Source: Albugo candida
Taxonomy: Eukaryota > Oomycota > Peronosporomycetes > Albuginales > Albuginaceae
Reading direction: 5' to 3'
DNA: 64,000 nt
NCBI GenBank assembly: GCA_905220665.1
Contig: CAJNAR010000180.1
Location: 1 to 64,000 of the forward strand
The notes below the pieces were generated by a model that searched no databases, was not told the DNA's origin, and saw only the letters and a list, made by a program, of their open reading frames with translations. Made by a program: the position numbers and the translations under genes. Shown here piece by piece: positions 37,270-48,650 of the stretch. Each line of letters opens with the position of its first letter. Positions within the stretch are counted from its first letter, which is position 1.

Positions 37270-38065
37270 GATAATAAATATCAAGCACTTCGCTTTTTGC
37301 TAATCGCTTTCTCCATTACTTCCACATGCGAATACATTTCGCGATAAGAAGATCGCTGAGTTGGAACGCAATGAGCGCATCTACTGAATGAATTACAAGT
37401 CTTATAAAAATGAGGTGAGCTTCGGTACTGAGCCATGACATGAATCGCGCGTTGAATAAATTTTGAACCGTTCACTTCCTCTTCTAGAAGCTGATGACCT
37501 GAGAGAAGACCACGTGAGTATTTTCGTGACGCTGTCTAGATTAGCGTTCATGTTCGATACAAGAAATATACACATTGTTTCTCGAACGTGAGCTCCAGTC
37601 ACGTCATTCTGAAGGTTTTTTTTTCGCCAATGATTCCGAGAGTCTGACCAACGCTTGCAGCTTTGTCACTGTAAAGGGAAGCGTGTTTTTGGTTGCCCTA
37701 AACTGTCGGATGTCATCTCAAAACGATTCGGAGAAATGTTGTATTGCTTGTGTGGATCACAAGCGATAGGCAAGTAACGAGCATGACCTTACGTGATGAA
37801 CGTTTCATGCGCCATGATGGATATTCGCTACTTCGATATTCGATATCAAAGAGGCCTTCACGTTTTTCATTGCCGGTCATTCTATTAGATGCTACGTTCG
37901 TGTGAACACGAACCACATGAGATTCGATCTGTTGTCTGCTTACATTATCTTGCATGTCTTGAACCATCAAGATCATGAAGAATCTTGGAAGAGTCGTCCA
38001 AAAGCGTTACGAAAATCATCATTGCATGAGGTAACTCAAAAATATCGCAATCTGCACCTACGTAT
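37270..38065 (-). pseudogene. MCM5-like replicative helicase relic, C-terminal part
   Basis: Minus-strand blocks in order: FFMILMVQDMQDN (about 37,960-38,000, equivalent to the arginine-finger strand SRFD-IF-VRD); HVVRVHTNVAS (37,890-37,920); EGLFDIEY (37,850); PFTVTKLQALVRLSESLAK (37,625-37,685), a near-canonical sensor-2 region of MCM proteins; HVRETMCIFLVSNMNA (37,550-37,595); and a winged-helix tail with IQRAIHVMAQ (37,430-37,460). The combination LSESLAK followed by IFLVSNMNA and the IQRAIHVM tail points to MCM5. MCM5 is a subunit of the nuclear MCM2-7 helicase. Walker A and B lie upstream and are not seen. Frameshifts near 37,605 and 37,500 and further breaks show it is non-functional. 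Confidence 0.72.
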
Positions 38066-38099
38066 ATCTAATAAACAACTTCCACATGCTTGACACCTT

Positions 38100-41000
38100 C
38101 ACATCGCTGCAAAAATTAGGCTACTTTCGTTACTAAATCACCAGCAAAGGATCAAATTTTGATTTGTCGCTGGCTGATATATGCAAGCCGAGTGGATAGA
38201 ATTGATGATTTGGAATGGTCACATGTACTGGACCAAAGTATTATCACGTGAAAAAGAGGTATTCAGTCGGAAGTATACTGTAGAAGATTGTATAAAATAT
38301 TATCATCAGTCAAACTTCATTAAATTTCTTAGTTCGGTATCGGAGTTGAAAGGCAATTAAAATAGAAGTGCGGCTCCGTTGATCATCCTGTTGCAATTGT
38401 ATCTCAGCGACCTACTTTTTGTTGTTTCACCTTCTTATTTCTTAGAGAAACGCCTACGTTAAATAATAGCCTCGTTTAAGCTGTTTTATTAAGCCGTCTT
38501 GAAGGTGGAACGATACTTTATCGCCTGTGGCAGTGACCATAAAGAAAATTGAGATTTAGTAAATTACTTTTATCCATTTAACAAAATATTCATCAAATGA
38601 AAAGGTGACATTTGCCAGGCGAGAAGTCTGTCAGATACTATTGACACAATCTATCGTCGATACGAGATGTATCGAACAGATTAAGTTGAGGCGATTGCGC
38701 AGTGGCAAAGTAGCGCTCATGTGTCCAAATTATAGATTCTACCTGATAATGCAGGATTGAAATTTTTGGATAGATACAACGGCAGAAGTATTCTGCCATC
38801 TTATATCTATCTGTGTTGACATACGCTGCTACAACCTTGTTAATGAAAAAAGATGGAATGTGTCTTCATCACAGATGAGCAGTGGGATTGTTAGCAGCTA
38901 CGCAGTAAAGATTCTATCAATTTGAGATATTGCGTTGACAAGTCACCCGCAGGATCCCAATCGGCCATAGGTCTAAAGAGCACGCTGGCGCTGGCAATTA
39001 AAGCATCAAGAGAAATACTCGAGAGATAAATATACTAGTATAGACAAACTGAGCACACCATCTATTGTGATAGCGGATTTATGGATCATTTTTTAGCCAC
39101 ACTCTGTTGTTTCCTTTCCGTCATCCTTCCCGCAGACAAAGCATAAGATGCATTTGAGAACTACTGGTGACATACATAGCTTGATACATCGGCGGATTTT
39201 CATTAAAAATAAAAGGCTCATAATATTCTATCACTCGTATGTGCTGGACAAATCTTTGACTATGGAATCCTTTCCATAACCAAACGATTCATGCGCGAAA
39301 CGTTTCATTACTTTCTCCTGCTGGTTCTATATTGATGACTGGATATAGAATGCTTTTTTTTAGTGGGGTTGTATTTGGGAATGCTACGCGTGCATGTGAG
39401 GGTGTCTATCCTTCCCTAGGTATCATATGAGTTACTACAGACGAATGAACATATTTCTTCTTGATGCTCCTGTATATAGAGATAGACATGATATCACAGC
39501 ACTGCATAACAAGAATGTCGTATGATTAGCCTTTAGTGCCCTCAATATTGCTAGCATTTGCTTAAATAGTAAGAAATTTTAAGAGCAGGTGCGACAGAAT
39601 TAAATACCACTGGAGCTTTCTACAGTTGAAGCTGATGAGCTGAAGTAATCAGACGTACCCTCAGCTACTGAATAAATGTTTTAGCGATACCTGACCATAC
39701 CTTTCCTGGGTAGATAGTGTGTTTACCCATAATAGGCATAAAAGCATCATCCATTTTTAATGTGTTTTTCATTCATAAAAATCTTTAAAAGCGAAAGTAA
39801 CATCCGTTGAAGCCTTCTAGCACAATCCTTACACATGAATAGGTTGTATGGAACAATGATAGCGAGTATGTGATTCAGACATGCGTTTTGTAAGTTCTAT
39901 CGTAGATATTCTATTCTGGAGGTCCCTTGTTTCATAAAGCTGCTTAGAGAATACCCTTATCATGATGTGTGCCGAGAAGGTTTTCGACTTCGACAGTATA
40001 TTTGCTCAAAAGACCATTGCTTCGGACTTTACGATCCATAGAATCATTTGCGGTTTATGAGACACTCAGAGAAAAGTCTTTTTTTTCATTTGACATCAGC
40101 AGATTGTGATGCATAGTACTATGATAAGTAAAACCGTTGGGAGCATTTGCGAAAGGAATGGTAAAAACATGCAGAATTTTCTATCAAATGCAGCGCATTA
40201 GTTGAACCAGATTTCATTAAGAGCTTCTCAGTGATACAGGTTAAGATTTACATTGTATTCAACTTCTGTTTTAGTGAATATTGAGTAGTCTAGACTGCAA
40301 GTTCGAGATTGTACGTTTCCATGAGAATTTTCATGTCAACTCGTTCTGAGATGTACGTAGTTTTACCAACTTTACATAAAATCCTGTTCAGCTGTAGCGG
40401 TAGTGCCGCGTCCAAACAATCTTTGTATCGATCAAGATGGATGGTCACAAGGCGCTTATGAAGTTGGACGATGCTGAGGAAAGACTATACAACGTACTTG
40501 ATCCTTGTAGGGGACGAAGGAGTGCGTTACCACAGCACATACAGCGTGTCATGACATTCTCGAATTAACATGCGCAGTTTGGATCACTAAAATAGGTCAT
40601 AGCACAATCTAGTCCATTTACCGCGCCAGTTGACGAGTGTGACGTTCAAGATTCCGTCCAGCTTCACTGTGTTTTTTAGCAAAAGACTGAAATAATTTCT
40701 TTTATCTGATGACGTTGCTCACTAAAAAATAAAGTAGAAGTACTCTGATCTTCTAAACGAGTCGGAGCCATTTCATTGGCATCCAAACGGCAATGCTGTC
40801 TCATCTCACACAGTGATTTCCGGGTGCATAAGTTTTTTTAAGAATGCCTTGTGTTTTGAATACTACCTTTTATACGGGCTCTAAAGAAAGTGTATTATGT
40901 GTTGCTGCGGCACAAAGGAATCAATACCCAGTTCTCCGTCTATCTTCCAAGGTGATGATAAGCGGATGTTCTTTTACCGGCGAACAGATACGTCACCATA

Positions 41001-41849
41001 CCACATAATCTCATTCAAACAGATTTCAACTTCATTGTGAGCAATCTCTTCAGATTATTGCATCACATAAACGAGATAAAATAACAAGAACTGACTCAAA
41101 ATTTGAAATGCATTTTTCTATCCTGATGGAAGGTTATCATGAGGGAGCTCCTAGGCTCGTGGACGAGGTCTCACACTCGAGTTCTTCAAAGGAAGAAAAA
41201 CAAGTACAAACGAAGCTAAAGCGTCATGCTTACGATAACAAAGAGCTCAAGAATGAGATAGTTCGAGAAATAGATTTTTTCATTGCTTGCTAAACATGTG
41301 ATAAAACGAAAATCATTCTACACCGCGAGGCAATATTGCAGTTATCATAACAGCAGTAGTTGGTACCCTTAAAATAAATGAGGGTTTGGTAAGGCGCACA
41401 GATTGCATGAGTATTTGCACGACGGCGGAGCGTTCTCGAGACCGCAACAAGATTGAGTACGATAATGCAAAACGTACAAAGTACCTTGTACCCGTAACAT
41501 CTGTATGTCCGAGCTATCGAAATGCATATTAAACACGGTCACTTGGTGCCAGTTCGTCAGGATCTAACAAGATGCACGTCCTGCTACGTTCCTTCTCGTA
41601 CCAAATTTACAGCACCATGAGCCACACGTACCATTTCTTCACATTATAAAACTTTCAATGCTACTTGAAATTTTAATGATGTGAGACCTTTCACTTTTCC
41701 TTCCTAATGCGCGGTGAAGGTGCGATACCAACAGAAATTTCTATCACGATTCACTGGATCGCTTAAACCAGTGAGTCATCCACATTACATTCCGCGGAAC
41801 TGTGTCCTGTTTTCATACCCTATTGATTATCCCTGTTCGTGGTTTCATC
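38100..41849. other. Long stretch almost without open frames
   Basis: Between 38,094 and 41,107 no frame of 60 codons or more exists on either strand. A short plus-strand reading at about 40,430-40,560 (HKALMKLDDAEERLYNVLD) looks protein-like, but I cannot assign it. I see no repeat, RNA gene or element. Confidence 0.45.
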
Positions 41850-42110
41850 GCTGAGTTGTGTTACCAAATCCATTCATCGTAGCGCTTCCGCAGCATAGAA
41901 CTCTTTTGCGTACTACACACATCTTTTCCCAAGCGTGCGTCCAATCCTCAAGTTGCCGAAGCGACCAAATCGGACTCAATTTTGGTGCTCAAAAAGTTGC
42001 CCCCTGTGCGCGTTTCAGTCAACGTAGACGACCCATAAGCCGCCCGACCATAAAAGCGGAAACCAAAACGTCATGCGCTTACTCTGTCAAAGTGGGACGC
42101 ACATAACGTC
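41850..42110 (+). mobile_element. LINE C fragment (same family as LINE B)
   Basis: The segment TCCTCAAGTTGCCGAAGC, ACCAAATCGG and the following bases at 41,948-42,020 match the complement of 57,900-57,975 in LINE B closely (about 30 of 31 bases in the core). In LINE B this is the end of the endonuclease domain and the start of the linker. The fragment is on the opposite strand to LINEs A and B. Its extent beyond the core is uncertain. Confidence 0.6.
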
Positions 42111-42734
42111 GAGCGTACGAAATACATGCTGTCACTAACAGAAAACGCACAATATCATCACCAACACTATTCGATCGCTGACCTTGATTCCACATAAGGC
42201 CACACAATGTGCCGTGCTACTTTTCCAGATTTGCTTAATCCAATATCACATATATCAAATACAATCGCGAGAATAACGTACGTACTACATTCACAATTAC
42301 GACGACCGATTTGCGTGGATTGTATCGCGAAATCACTGGATTTGCGGATGGTAGGATCAAAACACGCACGTTCAGCGAATAGATGAGCCCATCTTTTGCG
42401 ATTGAAAACGTTTATTGCTCCATTGCTACATTCAGGATGGAGCGTATTGAAATGAACATTTTATCAAAGTCATCAATGCAGCATACTCTGCCGTCCGAAA
42501 GTATCAAAGCAACTGATCCAGCACGAGCGGGCAGCCAAACAGCAGAACAACGTTTTTGCCCGATGTATACTAAGGAAGCGATAGTTGTGAACGTATAATA
42601 AAAGTTGAGATTTTGATGTCATGCATTACGACACACAATGACACATTCAATTTTGAGCCAGAAAATAAGGCAAACTAACTTTCGACTTTAACCGCATCCG
42701 GGGTCGATCTTCACTGTACCACCAAACAACATGC
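42111..42734. other. Stretch without recognised gene
   Basis: Contains a 71-codon plus-strand frame at 42,383-42,598 with no domain I recognise. It may include more LINE C sequence. Confidence 0.35.
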
Positions 42735-42879
42735 TGTTGGCAGGTGAGCGAAGATGCGGTGGTCCAGGAATATTGCCAAAACTGAGGTTTTATTTTTAGA
42801 AAATCAAAATCCAAACCAATCGTTTAAACTAAGTTCCAAGTGCGACTAGAAACCTAAAACACATTGTTAAGTTCTTTCA
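42735..42879 (-). repeat. Copia-3 3' LTR (left in window)
   Basis: Starts TGTTGGCAGG and ends TTCTTTCA on the plus strand. It is followed on the right by the complement of a purine tract (GGAAAGGAAGGAAAG on the element strand), the expected polypurine primer. Confidence 0.88.
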
Positions 42880-43216
42880 ACTTTCCTTCCTTTCCGGTTG
42901 CACTCAAATTGTGTCATCTTCAACTTGCATTATCTGATCCCTTAACTGCCATAACTCCCTTAGCTGAAAAAATCTTGGCGTCGGAAACGCCTTCGTCTGC
43001 AAGTCGGCCATCACCTTCGACGTCGCTACGTACCTTGGTGCGATAATTTTTCTGATCATGTTAGCTCTGACGAATTTTACGGACGTCGGTATGTTTTGCC
43101 TTGATTGAAGTAGCTTCGTTGAGAAATTGTCTGATAGCCGCCTGGTTATCCATCCACAAAATCATTAGCTCCTTCACTTTGACTTTTAACTCGCTGAAAA
43201 ATTCCTTTGCTCCAAC

Positions 43217-44530
43217 TTAATCCTGCGATGCCTTCGATGCTGCTACAAACTCTGCTTCCATCGTCGATAATACTACTGGGTGCTGCTTCTTGGATGACCA
43301 GCTGATCGAAATTCCATTCAAAGTGAATGCTGTAGCAGATATGCTCTTTCTCGTTACATCATCTGCTTCGTAAGCAGCATCCGACAACGCTTCCAGACTG
43401 AATTCTCTGGAATTCGTGCATACTTCACCACCCGAATAGAGCTTCACACTTTTAGTACCTTTAAGTTAACTTCACCACTCTGACACCTAACGCCCAATCG
43501 GATGTTCTTGGTGCATGAGTACGTCTCATCAGCTTATCCACAGCGAAACTGATGTCTGGACGCGTGCAGCGTGAAATCCACAAAAGGATACCCGCCAAAG
43601 ACTAGAACTTCTTGATAGTTGGCTTCTTGACTGAACGTACCTCCAAGCAGTCCTTCTTTGATGTTGTACTATCGCTGTAGTCCTGACCGATAGGCATGAG
43701 AACCGTATGCGCTTCATCCATTCCCATTTTCGTTTCTAATTCGCATATAGACGGTTCCTGATCCAAAGAGTATCCATCTTGATCGCTGTAGCGAACTCGC
43801 ATGCCTAAAAACTTGCTGACGGGTCCGAGTTTCTTGATTTAAAACTTGAAAGATTATCAAATGTAGACTCATTTCTCGAAAAGTTCTCCCCGTTATCAGT
43901 ATATCGTCGACATATATCCCCAAAACCGTAGTTCCTTCTGTGTCTTGGTCGTAATATAAACATGAGTCTGTTACACTTTGTTTGAAACCTGCATCGCTAA
44001 GCTTCTCATGCAACAGGTGACTCTATAGCCGTCCTGCTTGTTTCAATCCATATAGGCTCTTCTATAAGCGTAGTACCATTTCATCACGACTCGTAACACT
44101 CAGTTCATCCAGCTTGAATGTCGATATTTTTTCATTCCTTGCGGCACGTGCAAATACAGGTCCAAGTTCTTTTTTTTTTGGAGCCTTCACGCACGCATTA
44201 GGTACGTCACCGCGCCTTGCTGGCATTCCCCATATCCTTGCTAGCGCTTGTATAAGCTTTGCTTTGCCTGAACCCATGACTGCTGCAAATTTCATCTCAT
44301 TGTTGACTCCGAATACTTGTTCATTCCCGCAGGCAACCATTCTAGCCTTGAAGAGTTTCATATTGCCGTTTGCGTGCGTTTTTCGCTTGAATACCCACTT
44401 CGTTTGTAAGGCTTTGATATCGTTGGGTCTTGGTACGATGGTCCATGTTCTGTATTCCTCCAGTGAGGCTAGTTCTGCGTCTGCAGCCTCCTACCATTCG
44501 ACATGCTTTACTGACTTCATTGCTTGATTG
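43217..44530 (-). pseudogene. Copia-3 reverse transcriptase and RNase H
   Basis: RT blocks include KARMVACGNEQVFGV (about 44,350), ARRGDVPNACVKA (44,190) and the catalytic GIYVDDILITG (43,900-43,930). RNase H is seen as ALSDAAYEAD, SISWSSKKQHP and LSTMEAEFVAASK in the frame at 43,217-43,447. Most of the palm between these blocks is scrambled by frameshifts, and the VD-TAF equivalent reads NACVKA in a DVPNA context. It cannot be functional. Confidence 0.85.
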
Positions 44531-44866
44531 TACGTCTTCTGATCCGGCTCAATCAGCACTGACACAATATCTTGAGACGAAGATGTCCTTCTTTGGTTTC
44601 TGCTAACCATCTTACTTCTTGGATCTTTCTTGATCCGATCCGATCGCGGCCTGTCGCAGTTGTGATTGATTTCCTTTGAACGTAGGTATTCTTATGAGGT
44701 TTCACGTCTACCTCTGTCAAATCATGTTGACGTCCCTTGTAATTTCCAAATCTATTTGCGCATTCCATAGTTGACTCCACATTTGAGATTTGTTGAGTGA
44801 TAGTGACGGTCTTTGATTTGGGTAAATACATTTCGTATCCTTTGGTTTAATCGCATTTCCGGATAA

Positions 44867-45670
44867 CTATGCCTTCTTCCCTTCGCTTTGCAAGAGACTT
44901 TTTTCAGTTCGCATTTGAACCGAACAAGGTGAGCTGAATGTTACGACATCAGCAAGACTTGTATCCTTCCCAGTCAAAAGCTTCAAGGGGGATCGTCTTC
45001 CTTTGTTCGCACTGGTTAGGCTTCTATTAAGGATATATGTCACATATTTTGCGGCATCTCCCCCAAAAATATAACGCCACAGAGCTTCCAAATATCATAG
45101 ACCGCACCAGGTTCATGCATTTCTGTACTCAGCGCCACCATCTGCTCGTAGAACATGAATCTTGCAATAAAATCGTTTTTCGAAGTAAGTCAAGAAGTCT
45201 TGAAACTTCGTTGGTGCTATATTCTTCGTCTTGGCCAAAAATACCCGACAGTAGTTTGACTTGTAGTCGATAAAATTGACCAAATATCAATTTCCACTTC
45301 GGTGTTGAGGCGTGATCGGACCCTTCAAACCACTGCATATTACTGCATTAATTCGTTCCGTTGGTGAGTTCATACCGGTATCTTACCGAGACTGTCTGTT
45401 CTTTGTTTGCTTACTTTCTGCGCAAGTAAGGAATTTCAATCGCCGATGGTCATCAATCTCGATCCTTGATTCCGGAAGCTTTGCTATACGCTCAATATTA
45501 TCGTAGTTTAGATGACCAAATCGTTGATGGAAGTGAAGAAGACTTCCTGTCTGCTTGTTTGCGTCATCCACGGACTCAATTGAAGCGAGTATATCCATAA
45601 CACTGGATACGCGTTCCCGATCTTCTGTGTCGATAACGAGAACGTTTTTGACCATATTTACTTTGAACAC
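44867..45670 (-). pseudogene. Copia-3 integrase
   Basis: The GAG-pre-integrase part reads FHQRFGHLNYDNI and LTCAESKQTKNRQSR (45,383-45,560), with the HHCC finger partly kept. A frame-shifted core at 45,129-45,338 contains SNYCRVFLAKTK-like sequence and ADGG. A C-terminal piece at 44,867-45,091 contains YVTYILNRS. The DDE core is interrupted by at least two frame changes. Confidence 0.85.
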
Positions 45671-45715
45671 GATCGCACCATACGCAGTATGTCGTACTAC
45701 TCTCGATCCATCTCC

Positions 45716-47065
45716 TCAACACGCCAATTTGCATCCTTTTGCCTCCAACTTTCCATACGAGACAATATTCCAAGGGAGGTGTTCCGAATGTTGCACAGCG
45801 TTCAATCGAACACTCCTCGGTAAACCGACGACTGTTGCGATAATCTTCGCCGATCCTGTCCACCCCAGCTTCATTTCCCTCCCATTTGGAAGTATGCATG
45901 ATTCGGTGCATTCCTTACGATGATGTAACATGTTTACATCCGTTACAAGGTGCCTGCTGGATCCGCTGTCTAGTATCCATCCTTTCTTCGCTTGTTCCAG
46001 CGTAGTACTTTTGCATTCGATTCCTAAAACGATGTCTTCACTGCTGGAGGATCTCTGGTTTCGGCAATCCTTTTTCATTTGTCAACTATTCCCGCAATTG
46101 TAGCAGTTTATTCGCTTCTTCGGCTTGAATTCCCTTATCGCACCGATTTGTTCTCGTGGGAACTTCTTTGGCTCTCTTGGTGCGTCACTGATGATTTCTG
46201 AATCCATAAGCTGGGCAAAATGACACAGTTCCTCGTCTTGCCTTCTGCTGTCTTCTCTCATTGTGTTGACACGGGCCATCAGAGCTTGTTTGAAATCAGG
46301 CTTTCAGTACTTGATAACGCTTTCCAGGAGCATATCATCGGCTCCACCGACTGCTTCACTAGTGCCGACAAGAAAAAAAATGCTCACTGAAAGAACTTAC
46401 AGTCGGTTTTTTTGCCGTAAAGAGGCGTTTTGCCTGCGTCCTGGTGATGTTGGTCCGGAATACTTCGTTGATCCGGTCTATCACTTCTTCAACGCTAGAG
46501 CACTGAGTCATTCATTGAGGGTCCTGCTGCTCGTAATAAGTGAGCTCTTTTCCGCTCAGATGCCGTCCTAGGCAGTCCAGCTTCACCTCCTCAATCCACA
46601 TTTCACCGGATGCTTGCTGGGCGTGCGATAGTTGCCGCAAGAAGCGAAAACCCCATAGGGTAAACGTCGCTCCAAGTCCCGGGTATATCTCTTTTCCGTC
46701 GAATGGCGGAATGGCTAGCTTCATATCCCTTATTGCTGGGAATCTCACTCGATTTAGCCCATCCACCGCATTATGTTGCAAGGCATGGACTAACTTTTCC
46801 TCATCCCGCTTCCACGATGCTACATTGGTTTTGCATCCAGGGATGACATTGTCAAATACTGTCATTGGTTGCGCGGCCAAGAAAATAAGCTCTCTGCTCG
46901 CGCGGGTGGTGCTGGTACGGGCGAGCCGACGCTCCGCTCAGTTTCGATCTTGTCCAGTCAATTGCCGAGTGTCTCCAGCAGCATTATCATTCGGTCCATC
47001 TTCGACTCATCTGATCCGTCGGATTCCTCCATGGGCTTTGCTGGTGGAATCTTGGTTGGGCTCAT
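45716..47065 (-). pseudogene. Copia-3 gag and protease
   Basis: Gag starts at 47,065 (MSPTKIPP) and hits a TGA after 35 codons, then continues in the frames at 46,512-46,880 and 46,082-46,279. The zinc knuckle reads C-x2-C then a stop and Q where G and H are expected, then C, so both the frame and the zinc-binding histidine are lost. The protease motif WILDSGSSRH with HLVTD follows at 45,970. The next block is the usual spacer before integrase. Confidence 0.85.
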
Positions 47066-47069
47066 AACC

Positions 47070-47215
47070 TGTTGAAAGGTGAGCGAAGTTGCGGTGGTCC
47101 AGGAAAATTGCCGAAACTGAGGTTTTATTTTTTAGAAAATGAAAATCCTAACCAATCGTTTGAACTAAGTTCCAAGTGCGACTAGAAACCTAAAACACAT
47201 TGTTAAGTTCCTTTT
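47070..47215 (-). repeat. Copia-3 5' LTR (right in window)
   Basis: Collinear with 42,735-42,879, with several substitutions and a changed outer end (CCTTTTAA in place of CTTTCA). The gag start codon (47,065) lies only five bases inside it and overlaps the putative primer-binding site GGTTATGAGCCC. Confidence 0.88.
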
Positions 47216-47219
47216 AACA

Positions 47220-48248
47220 CCATCCATCTTTGTATTGGTATGTTTTCTCCTTCTTAGGCTTGAGAGTCATCCTGCCCGCCACCAGAGCCTTGAGAGCAAA
47301 AGCCTGATGATTGGAGGATTGGTCGAAAGAAAAAGTCCTGATATTTTTTGCTGTAAGAAAAAATCAATCTTCAGTTCCAACTAATAATGTGAAACAATTA
47401 ATCTGAAAAACTCATCAATACATCCTGGATGAAGAATGTTGAAAATGGGGATGGCCCTCTCATTGAGTCGCCTTACTATGTCTACACTTTTCCACCAACC
47501 ATCTCTGTTCTTGCCTGCCTTGATGATCTCTCTCTGGCTGATGGTGAAGTGAGCCCTTTCTCCCTCGCTTGCTGATCAGCGGCTTTTATGAGCCCGTGCC
47601 ATGAACACATGAAAGCCACTGATCATGATTGACCCCCTGGTCCTTTCTTCCTAATCCAACAATCGCCTTATTCTACCAACAACTCTTCTCTTCCAGCGTT
47701 GGTGTAAAAGGCAGACTCATCATACGTCACATGAACATATTTGTTGGCCCACACTTCCACCTTGCCCCCCCAACACATCCATCTCCTCTCCAGTCCACTC
47801 ATCCATCTATTTTTTGTACTCCATCATCCTCTCTGACCAACCCTCTCTATACTCACCACATCCTCCCTTTCATGACCGTCCATATACAGCTATTTTCCAA
47901 ATCCCCATATCTTAACGTACTTAACCACTGCAAAGTAGCTGATCTTCTTCTCCTTCCTTCTCAGGACTTTAGAGGAAATGCTTTTTTGAAGGACCATCTG
48001 GAGCTCTTTGGGAGATCTTTCATTGATCTTCCTCCTCTTCATCCATGACAGACTCTCCCTCTTGATATCAATGTCTGCCAGGATCCCTCTTCTTTTCTGA
48101 ATGTTGGCCTTGATGATGTGTTGGAAGGGCTTTGTTGACCAAGTACCGATCTGCCCAAAGCCTAACGTTCCTGCAGGCCCAGTCGGAGGTCTTGTGCAGT
48201 TTGTCGTTTGCTGCAGTACCTGACGCTTCCTTCTCTCCCATGCCCTGG
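47220..48248 (-). pseudogene. Decayed DDE transposase of a type common in fungi
   Basis: The minus strand starts near 48,240 (MGEKEAS). Landmarks in order are NVRLWADRYLVNKALPTHH, then after a frame change RRGILADIDIKRESLSW and RSPKELQ, then YMDGHERED, MMEYKK-MDEW, TYDESAFYTN (catalytic Asp), GGSIMISGF, AGKNRDGWWKS, RAIPIF, HPGCI and finally FDQSSNHQAFALKALVAGRM (second catalytic Asp). This order is known from large DDE transposase-like families of basidiomycetes and Rhizophagus. A short GT-AG intron (47,351-47,411) probably splits the HPGCI and FDQSSNH blocks. The remainder, including the third acidic residue, is cut off by Copia-3 at 47,215. Several frameshifts make it inactive. Base composition is smoother and more GC-rich than the flanks. 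Confidence 0.8.
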
Positions 48249-48316
48249 TAGTAGAGAACTAGAAATCATCAGTAATATTACTATAATAAAAGGCAGTCTC
48301 ATAACTCACTTTCTTT
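48245..48316 (-). repeat. Intron-like ~69-bp repeat, copy 1
   Basis: On the minus strand it begins GTGAGTTATGAGAC and ends CTCTACTACCAG, with TACTGATGA as a plausible branch point, exactly upstream of the transposase start. The same sequence recurs twice in tandem at 50,944-51,085. It may be an intron in the 5' part of the transposase gene, or a terminal repeat of that transposon. Confidence 0.6.
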
Positions 48317-48334
48317 AAATCCAGGGAAGTGTTA

Positions 48335-48650
48335 TCTTCACTCCCTTTTCAAGTAAGGCGGTACACATAATTATACTATGTGTATATATTATGTATACTT
48401 TTTATTTATAGATAGCGACTTGTTATAGGGAGTTGGTATATTTACTCCTTTTTTGGTTAAATTCACTCCCTTTTCAAGTCAGGTGGCAAACATTACTATA
48501 CTATGTATACTTCTTACTTATATTTAGGAAGCTGTTATATTCACCCGCTTTCAAGTCAAGCGGCACACATTAGCATACTATTTACACTTTTTCTTTATAC
48601 ACAGGAAATTGTTATGTTCACTCCTTTTCAAGTCACGTGACACACATAAA
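48335..48650. repeat. Subterminal repeats of the 2.6-kb transposon
   Basis: Four copies of a motif TTCACTCCCTTTTCAAGT followed by AGGCGGCACACAT-like sequence start near 48,335, 48,462, 48,540 and 48,617. The last three are about 78 bp apart. The right end has a single inverted copy (about 50,870-50,905). Such arrays often bind transposase. Confidence 0.7.

Larger units (their letters stand above)
42735..47215 (-). mobile_element. Copia-3, decayed Ty1/copia retrotransposon
   Basis: About 4.5 kb on the minus strand, bounded by LTRs of about 145 bp, with gag, protease, integrase, RT and RNase H recognisable in order. It belongs to a different family from Copia-1: the LTRs are unrelated and the integrase has the CAESKQTKNRQSR block familiar from oomycete copia proteins. 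Numerous frameshifts and stops, and several LTR differences, mean it is older than Copia-1. The flanks CATGC and CACCA do not form a target duplication. Its right LTR cuts into the transposase relic at 47,220, and the missing part of that gene is not found on the left. Confidence 0.92.

Noticed and set aside
44114..44527. 137-codon plus-strand frame
   Set aside because: It is antisense to the Copia-3 reverse transcriptase and its residues mirror that frame.
47629..48048. 139-codon plus-strand Pro/Ser-rich frame
   Set aside because: It lies opposite the DDE transposase relic, whose ordered motifs on the minus strand explain the open reading.
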